A stretch of DNA of 64,000 bases, from NCBI GenBank assembly GCA_963772825.1, contig CAVYYX010000006.1, forward strand, positions 310,001 through 374,000, in the 5' to 3' direction. Made by a program: the position numbers and the translations under genes. Each line of letters begins with the position of its first letter. Position 1 is the first letter of the stretch. The notes under the pieces were generated by a model, which ran no database searches, was not told the origin of the DNA, and was given only the letters and a program-made list of their open reading frames with translations. This DNA comes from Desertimonas sp963772825 (lineage in GTDB: Bacteria; Actinomycetota; Acidimicrobiia; Acidimicrobiales; Ilumatobacteraceae). Below, piece by piece: positions 8,029-17,352 of the stretch.

Positions 8029-9390
8029 TCAGCTTCCGGTGGCGGCCGTGTACTCGGACTCGAGGTGCTCGAGGAACTCCTGTGGCGAGCGCTCACCGGC
8101 GAGCAGGTCCTGCACGGCGACGGTGATCGTGTCGTAGAACGTCTCGGTCGCGTAGTCGAGGTAGGGCACGAGCAAGTCCGCGTCGCCGGCCTCGGCCCAG
8201 GCCGTGAAGACCTCGGCCTGCAGGCCCTCCACCTGCTGGGCGCCGGCGTCGACCACCGGCAGGTTGCCGGCCTCGGTGACGATGGTCATCGCCTCACTGT
8301 TGGTGATGAAGTCGATGTAGGCCGCCGCTGCGTCGGCGTTCTCGCTGTTGGCCGGGATCGCCCACGGGATGCTGATCCCGCCCGTCACCAGGTTCTGCCC
8401 GCTGGCGCCGGCGGGGGTGAGCACGAAGCCGACCTCGTCGCCCATGGCGTCGGTGAGGTCGGCGACGAGCCACGTGCCGCCGACGAAGAACACGCCATCG
8501 CCCTGGGCGAAGTTCTGCCAGGCGGTGTCGTAGTCGACACCGCTGAAGCCTTCGGCGAAGACGCCGGAGTCGGCCCACGACACGATTGCCTCAGCCGCCG
8601 AGAGATTCTCCTCCGACGTCCACGACGAGCCGGGTCGACCGAAGCCGAGGTCGCGGATCGATTCCGCGTCGACGAACTGGTTCTGCACGAAACCGTATTG
8701 GTGGATCCCCGGCCACGCCTCGGAGTTGCCGAACTGCACCGGCGTCTCACCGGCGGCTTGGGCGGCCTCCACGGCGGCGGCGAACTCGTCGGTGGTGGCG
8801 GGCGGCTCGATGCCGAGCTCGTCGAGCTTGGTCTTGTTGTAGAACAGCCCGACGATTTCGCCCATCTGCGGCAGCCCGTACAACTGTCCCTCGCCGAACA
8901 CGGCACCGTCGTCGCTATACGACGCGAGGGCGCGGACCGACTCGGGGAAGCGGTCGAACCAGCCATAGGCCTCGGCGTACTCGTCGAGCGGCACGAGCAG
9001 GCCCGCTCCGACGTACTGACCCATCTCGGAACGGCTGTTGTTCGCTTGCACCACGTCCGGAGCGTCGTCGCCCGACAGGGCCAGGCGCAGCGTGGTCCGC
9101 AGATCGTCGGTGGATCGCGACACTCGGTCGATGGTGATGTTGGGGTAGGCCTCCGTGAAGGCGGTGTTGAGCGCTTCGATCTGATCGTTCTGACCGCCGC
9201 GAACCTCCTGGTCCCACACCGTGAGGGTGACGTCACCCAGCTCGGCGGGATCGGTCGAGGCGTCGCCGGTCGGTGGCGCGGTGGTGTCGCTGCCTGCTGC
9301 GTTGTCGCTGGCTGGAGTCCAGGCGACGAGGAGCGTGGCGGCGGCCACCGCGGCCGCCAACGGCACCCACCTTTGTTGAGCTGCTCTCAT
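8029..9390 (-). CDS. Sugar ABC transporter solute-binding protein (lipobox Cys replaced by Trp)
   Basis: A 453-residue extracellular binding protein of the SBP family 1 (MalE-like). A signal-like N-terminus (positive charge, then a hydrophobic Ala/Leu/Val stretch) is followed by a Thr/Asp-rich linker and a mature domain containing LTVWDQEVRGGQ, a GEIVGLFYNKTKLDELG hinge and a C-terminal helical lobe. GGAAG precedes the chosen ATG by five bases. An in-frame ATG 12 nt further upstream is carried by the dispersed repeat. Oddity: the position expected to be the lipid-modified cysteine reads LLVAW (TGG rather than TGC), so as written the protein would not be a lipoprotein. It heads the transporter operon. 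Confidence 0.9.
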   Translation of the reverse strand: MRAAQQRWVPLAAAVAAATLLVAWTPASDNAAGSDTTAPPTGDASTDPAELGDVTLTVWDQEVRGGQNDQIEALNTAFTEAYPNITIDRVSRSTDDLRTTLRLALSGDDAPDVVQANNSRSEMGQYVGAGLLVPLDEYAEAYGWFDRFPESVRALASYSDDGAVFGEGQLYGLPQMGEIVGLFYNKTKLDELGIEPPATTDEFAAAVEAAQAAGETPVQFGNSEAWPGIHQYGFVQNQFVDAESIRDLGFGRPGSSWTSEENLSAAEAIVSWADSGVFAEGFSGVDYDTAWQNFAQGDGVFFVGGTWLVADLTDAMGDEVGFVLTPAGASGQNLVTGGISIPWAIPANSENADAAAAYIDFITNSEAMTIVTEAGNLPVVDAGAQQVEGLQAEVFTAWAEAGDADLLVPYLDYATETFYDTITVAVQDLLAGERSPQEFLEHLESEYTAATGS

Positions 9391-9402
9391 GTCACTTCCT
9401 TT

Positions 9403-9473
9403 CATTGCGTTCCCCGGCCACTTAGGCCGCGTTGGGCTGCTCCTCGGCTCGCGCCTCGTCGCTCGCAGCGGTG
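9403..9473 (-). repeat. Dispersed repeat, single copy upstream of the solute-binding gene
   Basis: Same element as the array at 1220, with a few substitutions in the middle. On the minus strand it ends in GGGGAACGCAATG; that ATG is in frame with the solute-binding protein, 12-15 nt before its own start. It separates the binding-protein gene from the kinase gene. Confidence 0.85.
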
Positions 9474-9512
9474 GACGGGTTCGATGGTTCTGAGTTGTTT
9501 CACTGACATGGT

Positions 9513-10557
9513 TCAACGTCCGGTGCGGAATCCGAGGGTGGCGATCGCTCTCGACACCTCGGGGACATCGTCGTCGGGGAGGATCGATTCCAGAAACGCA
9601 TAGTTCTCGATGAGCGTCGGGTCCTTCGAATCGGGCTCGTGCCACCATGCCGCGATGTCGCCCCAGCCCGGCGCGGCGAGCGCCCCACCGAAGTGCCGCA
9701 CGGAGAGCGCCGCGCTCAGGTTCGCCAGGCAGCAGCGCACGCTCCAACGACCAGCCGGCCACGGTTCCGAACATCAGCCCGGCGAGGAAGACGTCGCCGG
9801 CGCCCGTGGGGTCGAGCGCCTCCACCGGAACGGCGGGAACGTGCACCGTCTCGCCGCTGGCCTGGTGGTGGGCGACCACACCGTCGGCGCCGCAGGTGAC
9901 GATGGCCAACGGGACGAGCTCGGACAAGACCTCCAAGGCCGCCTCAGGCGACTCAGTCCGCGTGAAGCTCATCGCTTCCATCGAGTTCGGCGAGAACGAG
10001 TAGCAACCCTGCAGGCTTTCGCGTAGCCGGCCGATGTCCCACCGGTCGGCCTGGTCCCAACCGAGGTCGGCAAAGACCAGCCCACCGTCGCCGGCGAACG
10101 CATCGACCCATGGCTGACGGCTGGTGCCGAGATCGATGAACGAGACGCGGGCCGCCGGTGGCTGTCTGACGAGCTGATCCTGGACATCCGGGATGTGCCC
10201 GTGGGTGATCATCGTCCGCTCCCGCTCGTAGACGACGGACACTGTCACGGGCGAGTGCCAACCGGTGACGTAGCGCGAGTAGGCGAGATCCACGCCTTCT
10301 TGGATGCTGAGCGTCTGCCGGCAATAGTCGCCGTAGAGGTCTTCGCCGAATGCGGCTGCCAGGCTGGTCTTCAGACCGAGTCGCGAGCAGGCCACGGCCA
10401 GGTTGGCGACGCCGCCCGGTCCCGACCCCATGCCCGACGCCCAGACCTCGGTCCCCGTCCTCGGAGGCGCGTCCAGACCGATGAAGACGATGTCGAAGAA
10501 GACGGTGCCCGTGAGGAAGACGTCGAACTCCGGGTCGTCACCACGCACAACGGCCAA
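9513..10557 (-). pseudogene. PfkB/ribokinase-family sugar kinase, single-base frameshift
   Basis: PfkB-fold kinase that phosphorylates a sugar or nucleoside hydroxyl with ATP. The N-terminal glycine motif SGPGGVANLAVACSRLG and the signature DPTGAGDVFLAGL (Asp catalytic base) are intact. Just after GWSLERALL an extra C in the tract near 9725-9733 shifts the frame. The remaining ~75 residues (starting LANLSAALSVRHFGGAL) continue in the next frame to the stop at 9513. Correcting it gives about 347 residues, normal for the family. The frame opens at a TTG (10557); a GTG at 10548 is an alternative. It lies upstream of the sugar importer and divergent from the GH4 gene, so it may phosphorylate the sugar entering this pathway. 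Confidence 0.8.
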
Positions 10558-10563
10558 GGTACC

Positions 10564-10606
10564 GCGATGAGCAGTTCTCGCATCGGGTGCGCGTTGTGCT
10601 CATCGC
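10564..10606. promoter_or_regulatory. 10-bp perfect inverted repeat in the PfkB/GH4 divergent promoter
   Basis: GCGATGAGCA (10564-10573) and TGCTCATCGC (10597-10606) are exact reverse complements separated by 23 bp, in the ~100-bp gap between the divergent kinase and GH4 genes. The position suggests a paired operator controlling both transcription units, or a 5' hairpin. No regulator gene is adjacent. Confidence 0.45.
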
Positions 10607-10665
10607 CCCGCGTGACGATCGACCCCCGGCCCGCTTCAATGCTGCCCGTGGCCATGGTGCACGGT

Positions 10666-12006
10666 ATGAGGCTGACCATCATCGGCGGCGGAGGATTCCG
10701 CGTGCCGCTCGTTCATCGGGCGCTGATGTCGGAGGACTCCGGCGTGGCCACAGTCGTGCTCCACGATGTCGACCCGACCCGTGTCCGGGCGATCAAGGCG
10801 GTGCTCGACGAGTCGGCGGGCGGGCGTCGACCGGAGGTGCTGATCGAGGACGACCTGGCGAAGGCGCTGACGGGGACCGACTTCGTGTTCTCGGCGATCC
10901 GGGTCGGCGGCCTGCGCGGGCGGACGTGCGATGAACGCTCAGCGCTCGCCGAGGGCGTGCTCGGTCAGGAGACCACCGGGGCCGGGGGGATCTGCTACGG
11001 ACTGCGCACGGTTCCCGTTGCGCTGCGAATCGCCGAAGCCGTGCGGGAACACGCGCCGTCTGCGTGGGTCATCAACTTCACGAACCCGGCCGGCATGGTG
11101 ACCGAGGCGATGAGTCGGGTGCTCGGCGACCGGGTGATCGGCATCTGCGACTCGCCGGTGGGACTGTTCCGCAGGGTCGCTCGGGCCTTGGGCATCGACG
11201 TCGCCGACGCCTGGTTCGACTACGCGGGGCTCAACCACCTCGGTTGGCTGCGCCGGGTCCTGGTCGACGGTCGTGACGCGTTGCCTGGACTACTCGCCGA
11301 CGACGACGCGCTCGGCTCGTTCGAAGAGGGTCAGCTGTTCGGAGCCACGTGGCTGCGGGCGCTCGGGTCGATCCCCAACGAGTACCTCTACTACTACTAC
11401 TTCACCCAGGACGCCATCGCGTCGATCATCGACGCTCCGGCCACGCGCGGCGAGTTTCTGCTGCGCCAGCAGGAGGCCTTCTACCGAGCCGTCGACTCCG
11501 AATCAGCCCGGGATGCGGCCGCCCGCTGGGAAGCGGTCCGCCAGGAACGGGAAGCGACGTACATGGCGGAGAGCCGTGCCGCGTCCGGTGCCGGGGGGCG
11601 GAACGCGGATGACCTCGACGGCGGCGGCTATGACCAGGTGGCCCTGGCGTTGATGCGGGCGATCGCCGGCGACGAACACGCCACCCTGGTGCTCAACGTC
11701 CGCAATCGCTCCGCCCTGCCCGGGCTGGACGCCGACGCCGTGGTCGAGGTGCCGTGCCTGGTGGACATCAACGGCGCCCACCCACTCGCTGCGGGCGCCC
11801 TAAACCCACCCGAGTCGGCGCTGGTAGCGAGCGTCAAGGTCGCCGAGCGAACGGCGATCGACGCCGCCGTCAGCGGGTCGCGGGCGACCGCGGTGAAGGC
11901 ACTGGCGGTCCATCCCCTGGTGGACTCCGTGAGGGCGGCCGAGCGGATCCTCAGCGGCGAGCTGGAGGCACTGCCTGAGCTTCGCGAAGTGCTGACCGCC
12001 GGCTGA
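10666..12006 (+). CDS. Family 4 glycoside hydrolase (6-phospho-beta-glucosidase-like)
   Basis: A 446-residue GH4 enzyme, a family that cleaves alpha- or beta-(6-phospho)glycosides by an NAD+- and Mn2+-dependent redox mechanism. The NAD-binding start is MRLTIIGGGGFRVP, followed by DVDPTRV, the NFTNPAGMVTEAM region, the metal-binding cysteine in GICDSPVG and the metal-ligand histidine in GLNHLGW. The ATG at 10666 is chosen to begin at the Rossmann strand; in-frame ATGs at 10654 and 10639 are possible. It is divergent from the PfkB kinase and 37 bp upstream of the sulfatase. The kinase plus GH4 pairing suggests intracellular breakdown of a phosphorylated or oxidised disaccharide. Confidence 0.88.
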   Translation: MRLTIIGGGGFRVPLVHRALMSEDSGVATVVLHDVDPTRVRAIKAVLDESAGGRRPEVLIEDDLAKALTGTDFVFSAIRVGGLRGRTCDERSALAEGVLGQETTGAGGICYGLRTVPVALRIAEAVREHAPSAWVINFTNPAGMVTEAMSRVLGDRVIGICDSPVGLFRRVARALGIDVADAWFDYAGLNHLGWLRRVLVDGRDALPGLLADDDALGSFEEGQLFGATWLRALGSIPNEYLYYYYFTQDAIASIIDAPATRGEFLLRQQEAFYRAVDSESARDAAARWEAVRQEREATYMAESRAASGAGGRNADDLDGGGYDQVALALMRAIAGDEHATLVLNVRNRSALPGLDADAVVEVPCLVDINGAHPLAAGALNPPESALVASVKVAERTAIDAAVSGSRATAVKALAVHPLVDSVRAAERILSGELEALPELREVLTAG

Positions 12007-12043
12007 AGTACGGTCGCTGGAACGAAAGCCGAAAGGGGCGTCG

Positions 12044-13585
12044 ATGCCGAAGGGCAAGCCGAACATTCTCGTCATCTGGGGCGACGACATCGGGATCACC
12101 AACCTCAGTTGCTACAGCGATGGGCTGATGGGCTATCGCACGCCGAACATCGATCGCATCGCCGACGAGGGGATGCGCTTCACCGATGCGTACGGCGAGC
12201 AGAGTTGCACGGCGGGACGCTCATCGTTCATCACCGGCCAGAGCGTGTTCCGCACCGGGCTGAGCAAGGTCGGCATCCCGGCTTCGCCGATCGGGCTGCA
12301 GGCCGAGGATCCGACGATCGCCGAGCTGTTGAAGAACCACGGCTACGCCACCGGCCAGTTCGGCAAGAACCACCTCGGAGACCTCAACGCGTACCTGCCC
12401 ACGGCGCATGGCTTCGACGAGTTCTTCGGCAACCTCTACCACCTCAACGCCGAGGAGGACCCCGAGGATCCCGACTACCCGAGCGAGAACGGATTCCCGG
12501 AGTTCCGGGAGCGCTTCGGCCCCCGCGGCGTGCTCCACTGCCATGCGGCGAGGAAGGACGACAAGACCGAGCACCCACGGTGGGGACGGGTCGGCAAGCA
12601 GACCATCGAGGACACCGGACCACTGACCCGCAAGCGGATGGAGACGTGCGACGACGACTTCGTCAAGGCCGCCTCGGACTTCATCACGCGCCAGCACGAG
12701 GGCGGCAAGCCGTTCTTCGCCTGGGTGAACACGACGCACATGCACTTCCGCACGCACACCAAGCGAAGGAGCATCGGCCAGGCCGGGCGCTGGCAGTCGC
12801 CGTACCACGACACGATGATCGACCACGACAAGCAGGTCGGCCAGCTGCTCAACCTGCTCGACAAATTGGAAATCGCCGACGACACGATCGTCATGTACAG
12901 CACGGACAACGGCGTGCACATGAACACCTGGCCCGACGGGGGGATGACGCCGTTTCGCAGTGAGAAGAACACGAACTGGGAGGGCGCCTTCCGCATCCCC
13001 CTGGTGATCCGCTGGCCGGGCAAGATCCCCGCTGGGGTCGTGTCCAACGAGATCGTCCAGCACCACGACTGGCTGCCGACGTTCCTCGCCGCCGCCGGCG
13101 ACCCCGACGTCGTCGACAAGCTGAAGGAGGGCCACGAGGCCGCCGGCAAGTCCTTCAAGGTTCACATCGACGGCTACAACCTGCTGCCCTATCTCACCGG
13201 GGAGGTCGACGAAAGCCCGCGCAAGGCGTTCATCTACTTCAGCGACGACGGCGACCTCGTGGCCTTGCGCTTCGACAACTGGAAGATCGTGTTCATGGAG
13301 CAACGACGCGCTGGGACGCTCGAGTTGTGGGCCGAACCGTTCACCGTCTTGCGGGTGCCCAAGCTCTACAACCTGCGCACCGATCCGTTCGAGCGAGCGG
13401 ATATCACCTCCAACGAGTATTGGGACTGGGTCTTGTCCAAGGCCTACTTGGTGCTCGCTGCGCAGTTCGTCGTGTCCGACTTCCTCGGAACGTTCAAGGA
13501 CTTCCCACCGCGGCAGAAGGCGGCGAGCTTCACGATCGACCAGGCGTTGGAGAAGATGTCGGAGGCCGCCAGCGGATCGCACTGA
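12044..13585 (+). CDS. Sulfatase (arylsulfatase-type, CxAxR formylglycine motif)
   Basis: A 513-residue alkaline-phosphatase-fold sulfatase that hydrolyses sulfate esters. The N-terminal metal site is NILVIWGDDIG. The maturation motif reads CTAGRSSFITGQ, a Cys-x-Ala-x-Arg variant of CxPxR whose Cys becomes formylglycine. The second metal region is YSTDNGVH. No signal peptide is visible, so it is probably cytoplasmic. AAAGGGG lies 6-7 bases before the ATG. The formylglycine-generating enzyme follows immediately, so the pair is self-sufficient for maturation. With GH4 and the importer this suggests a sulfated glycan or sulfated glycoside substrate. Confidence 0.92.
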   Translation: MPKGKPNILVIWGDDIGITNLSCYSDGLMGYRTPNIDRIADEGMRFTDAYGEQSCTAGRSSFITGQSVFRTGLSKVGIPASPIGLQAEDPTIAELLKNHGYATGQFGKNHLGDLNAYLPTAHGFDEFFGNLYHLNAEEDPEDPDYPSENGFPEFRERFGPRGVLHCHAARKDDKTEHPRWGRVGKQTIEDTGPLTRKRMETCDDDFVKAASDFITRQHEGGKPFFAWVNTTHMHFRTHTKRRSIGQAGRWQSPYHDTMIDHDKQVGQLLNLLDKLEIADDTIVMYSTDNGVHMNTWPDGGMTPFRSEKNTNWEGAFRIPLVIRWPGKIPAGVVSNEIVQHHDWLPTFLAAAGDPDVVDKLKEGHEAAGKSFKVHIDGYNLLPYLTGEVDESPRKAFIYFSDDGDLVALRFDNWKIVFMEQRRAGTLELWAEPFTVLRVPKLYNLRTDPFERADITSNEYWDWVLSKAYLVLAAQFVVSDFLGTFKDFPPRQKAASFTIDQALEKMSEAASGSH

Positions 13586-13607
13586 CGTCCCGATCGACCC
13601 CACCGAC

Positions 13608-14529
13608 ATGGTGCGGGTGCCGGGCGGGACGTTCCGCGATGGGTTCCGACGTCCACTATCCGGAGGAGGCGCCGGTCCACGCCGTCGCCGTCGACGGTTT
13701 CTCGATCGACCGCGTCCAGGTGACCAATCGCGCCTTCGAGGAGTTCGTGTCGGCGACCGGCTACGTCACGGTCGCCGAGCGGCCCCTCGACCCCGACGAC
13801 TTTCCTGGTGCCCCACCCGAGAACCTCGTGCCCGGCTCGATGGTGTTCACGATGACGACCGGCCCGATCGACCTGCGCCACATCAACCAGTGGTGGAGAT
13901 GGGCGCCAGGCGCCTCGTGGCGGCATCCCGAGGGTCCGGGCAGTTCCCTCGACGACCGCGCCGACCACCCGGTGGTCCACGTCGCCTACGAGGACGCCGA
14001 AGCCTACGCGGCGTGGGCCGCCAAGGCCCTGCCCACCGAGGCGGAGTGGGAGTGGGCGGCTCGGGGCGGCCTCGACGGCGCGGCATTTGCGTGGGGTGAC
14101 GAACCCGAGCGGCCCGGAGAGCGGTTGGCCAACTACTGGCACGGGGACTTTCCGTGGCGCCACGACGACGGCTACGGCGCGACGGCGGCCGTCGGCTCGT
14201 TCCCGGCCAACGGTTTCGGCCTGCACGACATGGCCGGAAACGTCTGGGAGTGGACGGCGGACTGGTGGTCGCCGACTCATCCGGCGGACACCCCGTCGTG
14301 CTGCACGGGGGCGACCTCGCCGCGACCGACGCTCGAGGGCAGCTTCGACCCGGCCCAGCCGCAGTTCCGAGTCCCCCGCAAGGTCGTCAAGGGCGGCTCG
14401 TTCCTGTGCGCCGACAGCTACTGCCAGCGCTACCGCCCCGCCGCCCGTCGCCCGCAGATGATCGACACCGGGATGAGCCACGTCGGCTTCCGCTGCGTCC
14501 GCCGCCCGAGCTCGCGCGATGAGCGGTGA
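13608..14529 (+). CDS. Formylglycine-generating enzyme (sulfatase-modifying factor), frameshift near N-terminus
   Basis: FGE/SUMF1 family: a copper-dependent oxidase that converts the sulfatase active-site Cys into formylglycine. The C-terminal signature is clear: GNVWEWTADWW, then KVVKGGSFLCADSYCQRYR, with both active-site cysteines present five residues apart, and GFRCVR at the end. The natural N-terminus MVRVPGGTFR starts at 13608, but an extra G near 13638 puts the rest (MGSDVHYPEEAPVHAV onward) in another frame; an ORF from ATG 13639 remains open for 296 residues. A one-base assembly error is likely. It starts 22 bp after the sulfatase it should activate. Confidence 0.88.
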
Positions 14530-14704
14530 CAGCCGTAGAGCCCGTCATCGCTCATCGCAGCGACGAATCCCGCCCGACCGACCCTGAGCGGGAACGACTG
14601 TTCGGGGCGCTAGAGTGCTCCGCGTCGATGGCGCCGCTGTCGACGCGCAGACGCTCCGTTGTTCCGGCCGAATGCGCCGTTGAACAACTGAAAGCTCCCC
14701 CCAC

Positions 14705-15949
14705 ATGTCCACCGCCACCGCGCGGTTCGCCGACCTCGGCGTGCCCTCCGACCTGTGCGCGCATCTCGAAGCCGCCGCAATCACCGAACCGTTTCCCATC
14801 CAGTCCGCCGTCATCCCAGACGCCCTTGCCGGCCGCGACGTGGCAGGCCGTGCTCCCACGGGCTCCGGCAAGACACTCGCCTTCGGCTTGCCGCTGGTCG
14901 CCCGGCTGCGCCCCGCGCAGCGCCGTCGTCCCACCGCCCTCGTGCTCGCCCCCACCCGCGAGCTGGCCGAACAGATCACCCGCGAGCTCCGGCCGTTCGT
15001 GCGCCAACGCCACCACGACGTCGTGTCGGTCTACGGCGGCGTGAGTTACGGTGCGCAACGCAAGGCCTTGGAGTCCGGCGCCGAGCTCGTCGTGGCTTGC
15101 CCCGGCCGGCTCGAGGACCTCATCCAGACCGGATATGTGTCGCTCGACGACGTCGACCAAGTCGTCATCGACGAGGCCGACCGCATGGCCGACATGGGTT
15201 TCCTCCCCGCCGTGCGACGGATCCTCCGCCTGACCAACGATCGACGCCAGGTGCTCTTGTTCTCGGCCACCTTCGATGGTGCGGTGTCCAAACTTGCCCG
15301 CGAGATCCAACACGACCCCGTGATCCATGAGGTCGGCGCCAAGGGCCCCGACATCTCTGCCGCCCGCCACATCTTCTGGCGGGTCGATCGGACCGAACGT
15401 GCCTCCGCCACCGCGCAGGCGATCACGGCGATGGGTTCGACGATCGTGTTCTGCCGGACGCGACATGGAGCCGACCGGCTCGCCAGGCAGCTCGACCGGC
15501 TGGGCGTGACGGCGACCCCGATCCACGGCGGCCGGAGCCAGCCGCAGCGCGAACGCGCCCTACGAGCGTTTGCCCGTGGCGAAGTACGCTCGCTGATCGC
15601 CACGGATGTCGCCGCCCGAGGCGTGCATGTCGACGGCGTCGCCGGCGTCGTCCACTTCGACCCACCGCAGGACGCCGCCACGTACGTCCACCGGTCCGGG
15701 CGTACGGCGCGGGCGGGGGCAACCGGCGTCGTCGTGTCGCTCGTCGAGACGTCCGCCACGGACTCCGCCCGCCGCTTGCAACGCGACGTCGGCATCGACG
15801 CCACGATCTCCCACGTCGACGTCGACGCCCTCGGGGGTACTGCCAAAGTCCGGCCATCCGTGACCGATCGGCGGCCGCGAAGATCACGGGGCGCAGCCAA
15901 GCCCGCGGTCGACCGTCGATTTTCAGCACGCCGGCAGAACACGGCCTGA
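14705..15949 (+). CDS. DEAD/DEAH-box ATP-dependent RNA helicase
   Basis: A 414-residue two-domain SF2 helicase that unwinds RNA structure. Motifs in order: the Q-motif region (FPIQSAVIP), I APTGSGKT, Ia PTRELAEQ, Ib CPGRL, II DEAD (VVIDEADRM), III SAT, IV IVFCRTRHGADRLA, V IATDVAARGVHVDG, VI HRSGRTARAG. A short basic C-terminal tail (RRPRRSRG, RRFSARRQ) probably contacts RNA. It is shorter than DeaD/CsdA and close in size to RhlE. The 5' region of ~175 bp has no strong Shine-Dalgarno sequence at the ATG. Monocistronic as far as visible. Confidence 0.92.
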   Translation: MSTATARFADLGVPSDLCAHLEAAAITEPFPIQSAVIPDALAGRDVAGRAPTGSGKTLAFGLPLVARLRPAQRRRPTALVLAPTRELAEQITRELRPFVRQRHHDVVSVYGGVSYGAQRKALESGAELVVACPGRLEDLIQTGYVSLDDVDQVVIDEADRMADMGFLPAVRRILRLTNDRRQVLLFSATFDGAVSKLAREIQHDPVIHEVGAKGPDISAARHIFWRVDRTERASATAQAITAMGSTIVFCRTRHGADRLARQLDRLGVTATPIHGGRSQPQRERALRAFARGEVRSLIATDVAARGVHVDGVAGVVHFDPPQDAATYVHRSGRTARAGATGVVVSLVETSATDSARRLQRDVGIDATISHVDVDALGGTAKVRPSVTDRRPRRSRGAAKPAVDRRFSARRQNTA

Positions 15950-16000
15950 CTACTGTCGCTCCGGGCGTCGCCGCGTACGTCCGAAGAGAGGGGGAAGGCG

Positions 16001-16891
16001 ATGTCCCAGCAGGTGCCCTGGCAGCAGTTGATGCCGCCTCAGCCGGCCGAGTTCCAGATGCCGTTCTGGTACTCGTCGCTGCAATCGTTCTGGCTGTTCT
16101 ACCCCGCCCGCCGCGACCTTGTCGAAGCGCTGCTCCCGGATCTGCCGGCCTCCCACGGGATGCGCCTCGCCGAGTTCACGGAGCTGGACGAACGGGCCCT
16201 CGTCTCGCTCGACTTTCAGGCCTACACGTCAGGTGGCAGCAACTTCCTCGCCTTCACCCACGAGGTCGAGTTCAACGCTTACGTGTATCCGGAGAGCAGG
16301 CTGCCGGCGGTGCCGCTGATGTCGTGGCAGGACTACCTGCGCGGCCGCGACCAGACCAAGACGATCGGTGGCTTTCGGCTGCACGTGCCCTGCGACAACC
16401 CCATCGCTGTGCAAGCCGGCCAGCAGAACTTCGGTGAACCGAAGTGGCTCGCCTCGTTCCAGTACGACGTGCCGTCGCCGAACGCTCCCGACGTTCAGAC
16501 GTGGAGCTATGGCGTCTACGAGCCGTGCCCGGCCGGCTCGCAGCCGCCTGCTGACACGATGATCTACGAGGTCCACGCCGACCTTGGCGACACCCCACCG
16601 GTGATCTCCAATCTGTCACCGATCATCGAGTACGGAACACGAACGGTCAACGGGCGCGACCTGCTGGCGGCGAACTACTGGAACTTCTTCGGCTCGTTCG
16701 CCACCTACTTCTTCGACGACGACGCCGCCCGCAAGGTCACTCTGCGCCTCGGCCCGTCGGTCGACAAGCACCGCCTGCGCCAGGACGTCCAGACGCTGAT
16801 CGGCACGACGCCGCCGATCGCCGCCCAGACGTTCACGTCGGCACCCGTGTCGAGCGAGGCGCAGGCCTGGCTCGAGTACCCCGACGATTGA
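16001..16891 (+). CDS. Acetoacetate decarboxylase-fold protein, first gene of redox operon
   Basis: A 296-residue protein that I assign to the acetoacetate decarboxylase fold because of the pattern NFGEPKWLASFQYD, which resembles the GxPKxLA segment bearing the Schiff-base lysine, and the acidic/aromatic context around the ARRDLVEALLPDLP N-terminal part. Members of this fold also include aldolase-dehydratases from natural-product pathways, so the reaction is open. GAGAGGGGGAAGG precedes the ATG. Its TGA overlaps the next ATG by one base, so it is co-transcribed with the dehydrogenase genes. Confidence 0.6.
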   Translation: MSQQVPWQQLMPPQPAEFQMPFWYSSLQSFWLFYPARRDLVEALLPDLPASHGMRLAEFTELDERALVSLDFQAYTSGGSNFLAFTHEVEFNAYVYPESRLPAVPLMSWQDYLRGRDQTKTIGGFRLHVPCDNPIAVQAGQQNFGEPKWLASFQYDVPSPNAPDVQTWSYGVYEPCPAGSQPPADTMIYEVHADLGDTPPVISNLSPIIEYGTRTVNGRDLLAANYWNFFGSFATYFFDDDAARKVTLRLGPSVDKHRLRQDVQTLIGTTPPIAAQTFTSAPVSSEAQAWLEYPDD

Positions 16892-17352
16892 TGGACGGCC
16901 GGCTCGATGACTTCGTCGCCCTGTCGGCGGCGCTGACCGGGTACACCTCAGCGGAGCTTCACGCCACGGGAATGGCCGGGACGTACCTGGCCCACGTCAC
17001 GGCGATCGTCGGCGAAGCGTTCGCGGCGCGCCTGTGGGAGGTCGGCCATGACGTGGTTCATCGAGCTGGCCACGAACTCGACACCGAGATCGGGTTGCGC
17101 CTGCTCGACGATCCGGACTTCGGACCGGTCGCCCGCAACCTGATCATGCTGTGGTACACCGGCCAGTGGGTGCAACTGCCCCGCGACTGGCGACAACGCC
17201 ACGGCGCCAACCCCAACGACGTCGACGCCATCCTGTCTTCCGACTCGTATACCGAGGGACTGGTCTGGAACGCCATCGATGCCCACCCGCAGGGCGCCAA
17301 GGCTCCCGGCTTCGCGACGTGGGTGTCTGCGCCAACCAGGAGCCGGGCGTGA
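16891..17352 (+). CDS. Sugar dehydrogenase small subunit-like protein (FAD-SLDH type)
   Basis: A 153-residue protein matching the small-subunit family of membrane-bound FAD sorbitol/gluconate-type dehydrogenases: LSAALTGYTSAEL near the N-terminus, a central helix, and the signature NLIMLWYTGQW around residues 90-100. In characterised enzymes this subunit carries a Tat signal and chaperones the flavoprotein; no signal is seen here, so the complex may stay in the cytoplasm. The ATG at 16891 is preferred over a TTG three bases earlier. The stop overlaps the following GTG start by 4 bp, next to its expected flavoprotein partner. Confidence 0.75.
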   Translation: MDGRLDDFVALSAALTGYTSAELHATGMAGTYLAHVTAIVGEAFAARLWEVGHDVVHRAGHELDTEIGLRLLDDPDFGPVARNLIMLWYTGQWVQLPRDWRQRHGANPNDVDAILSSDSYTEGLVWNAIDAHPQGAKAPGFATWVSAPTRSRA

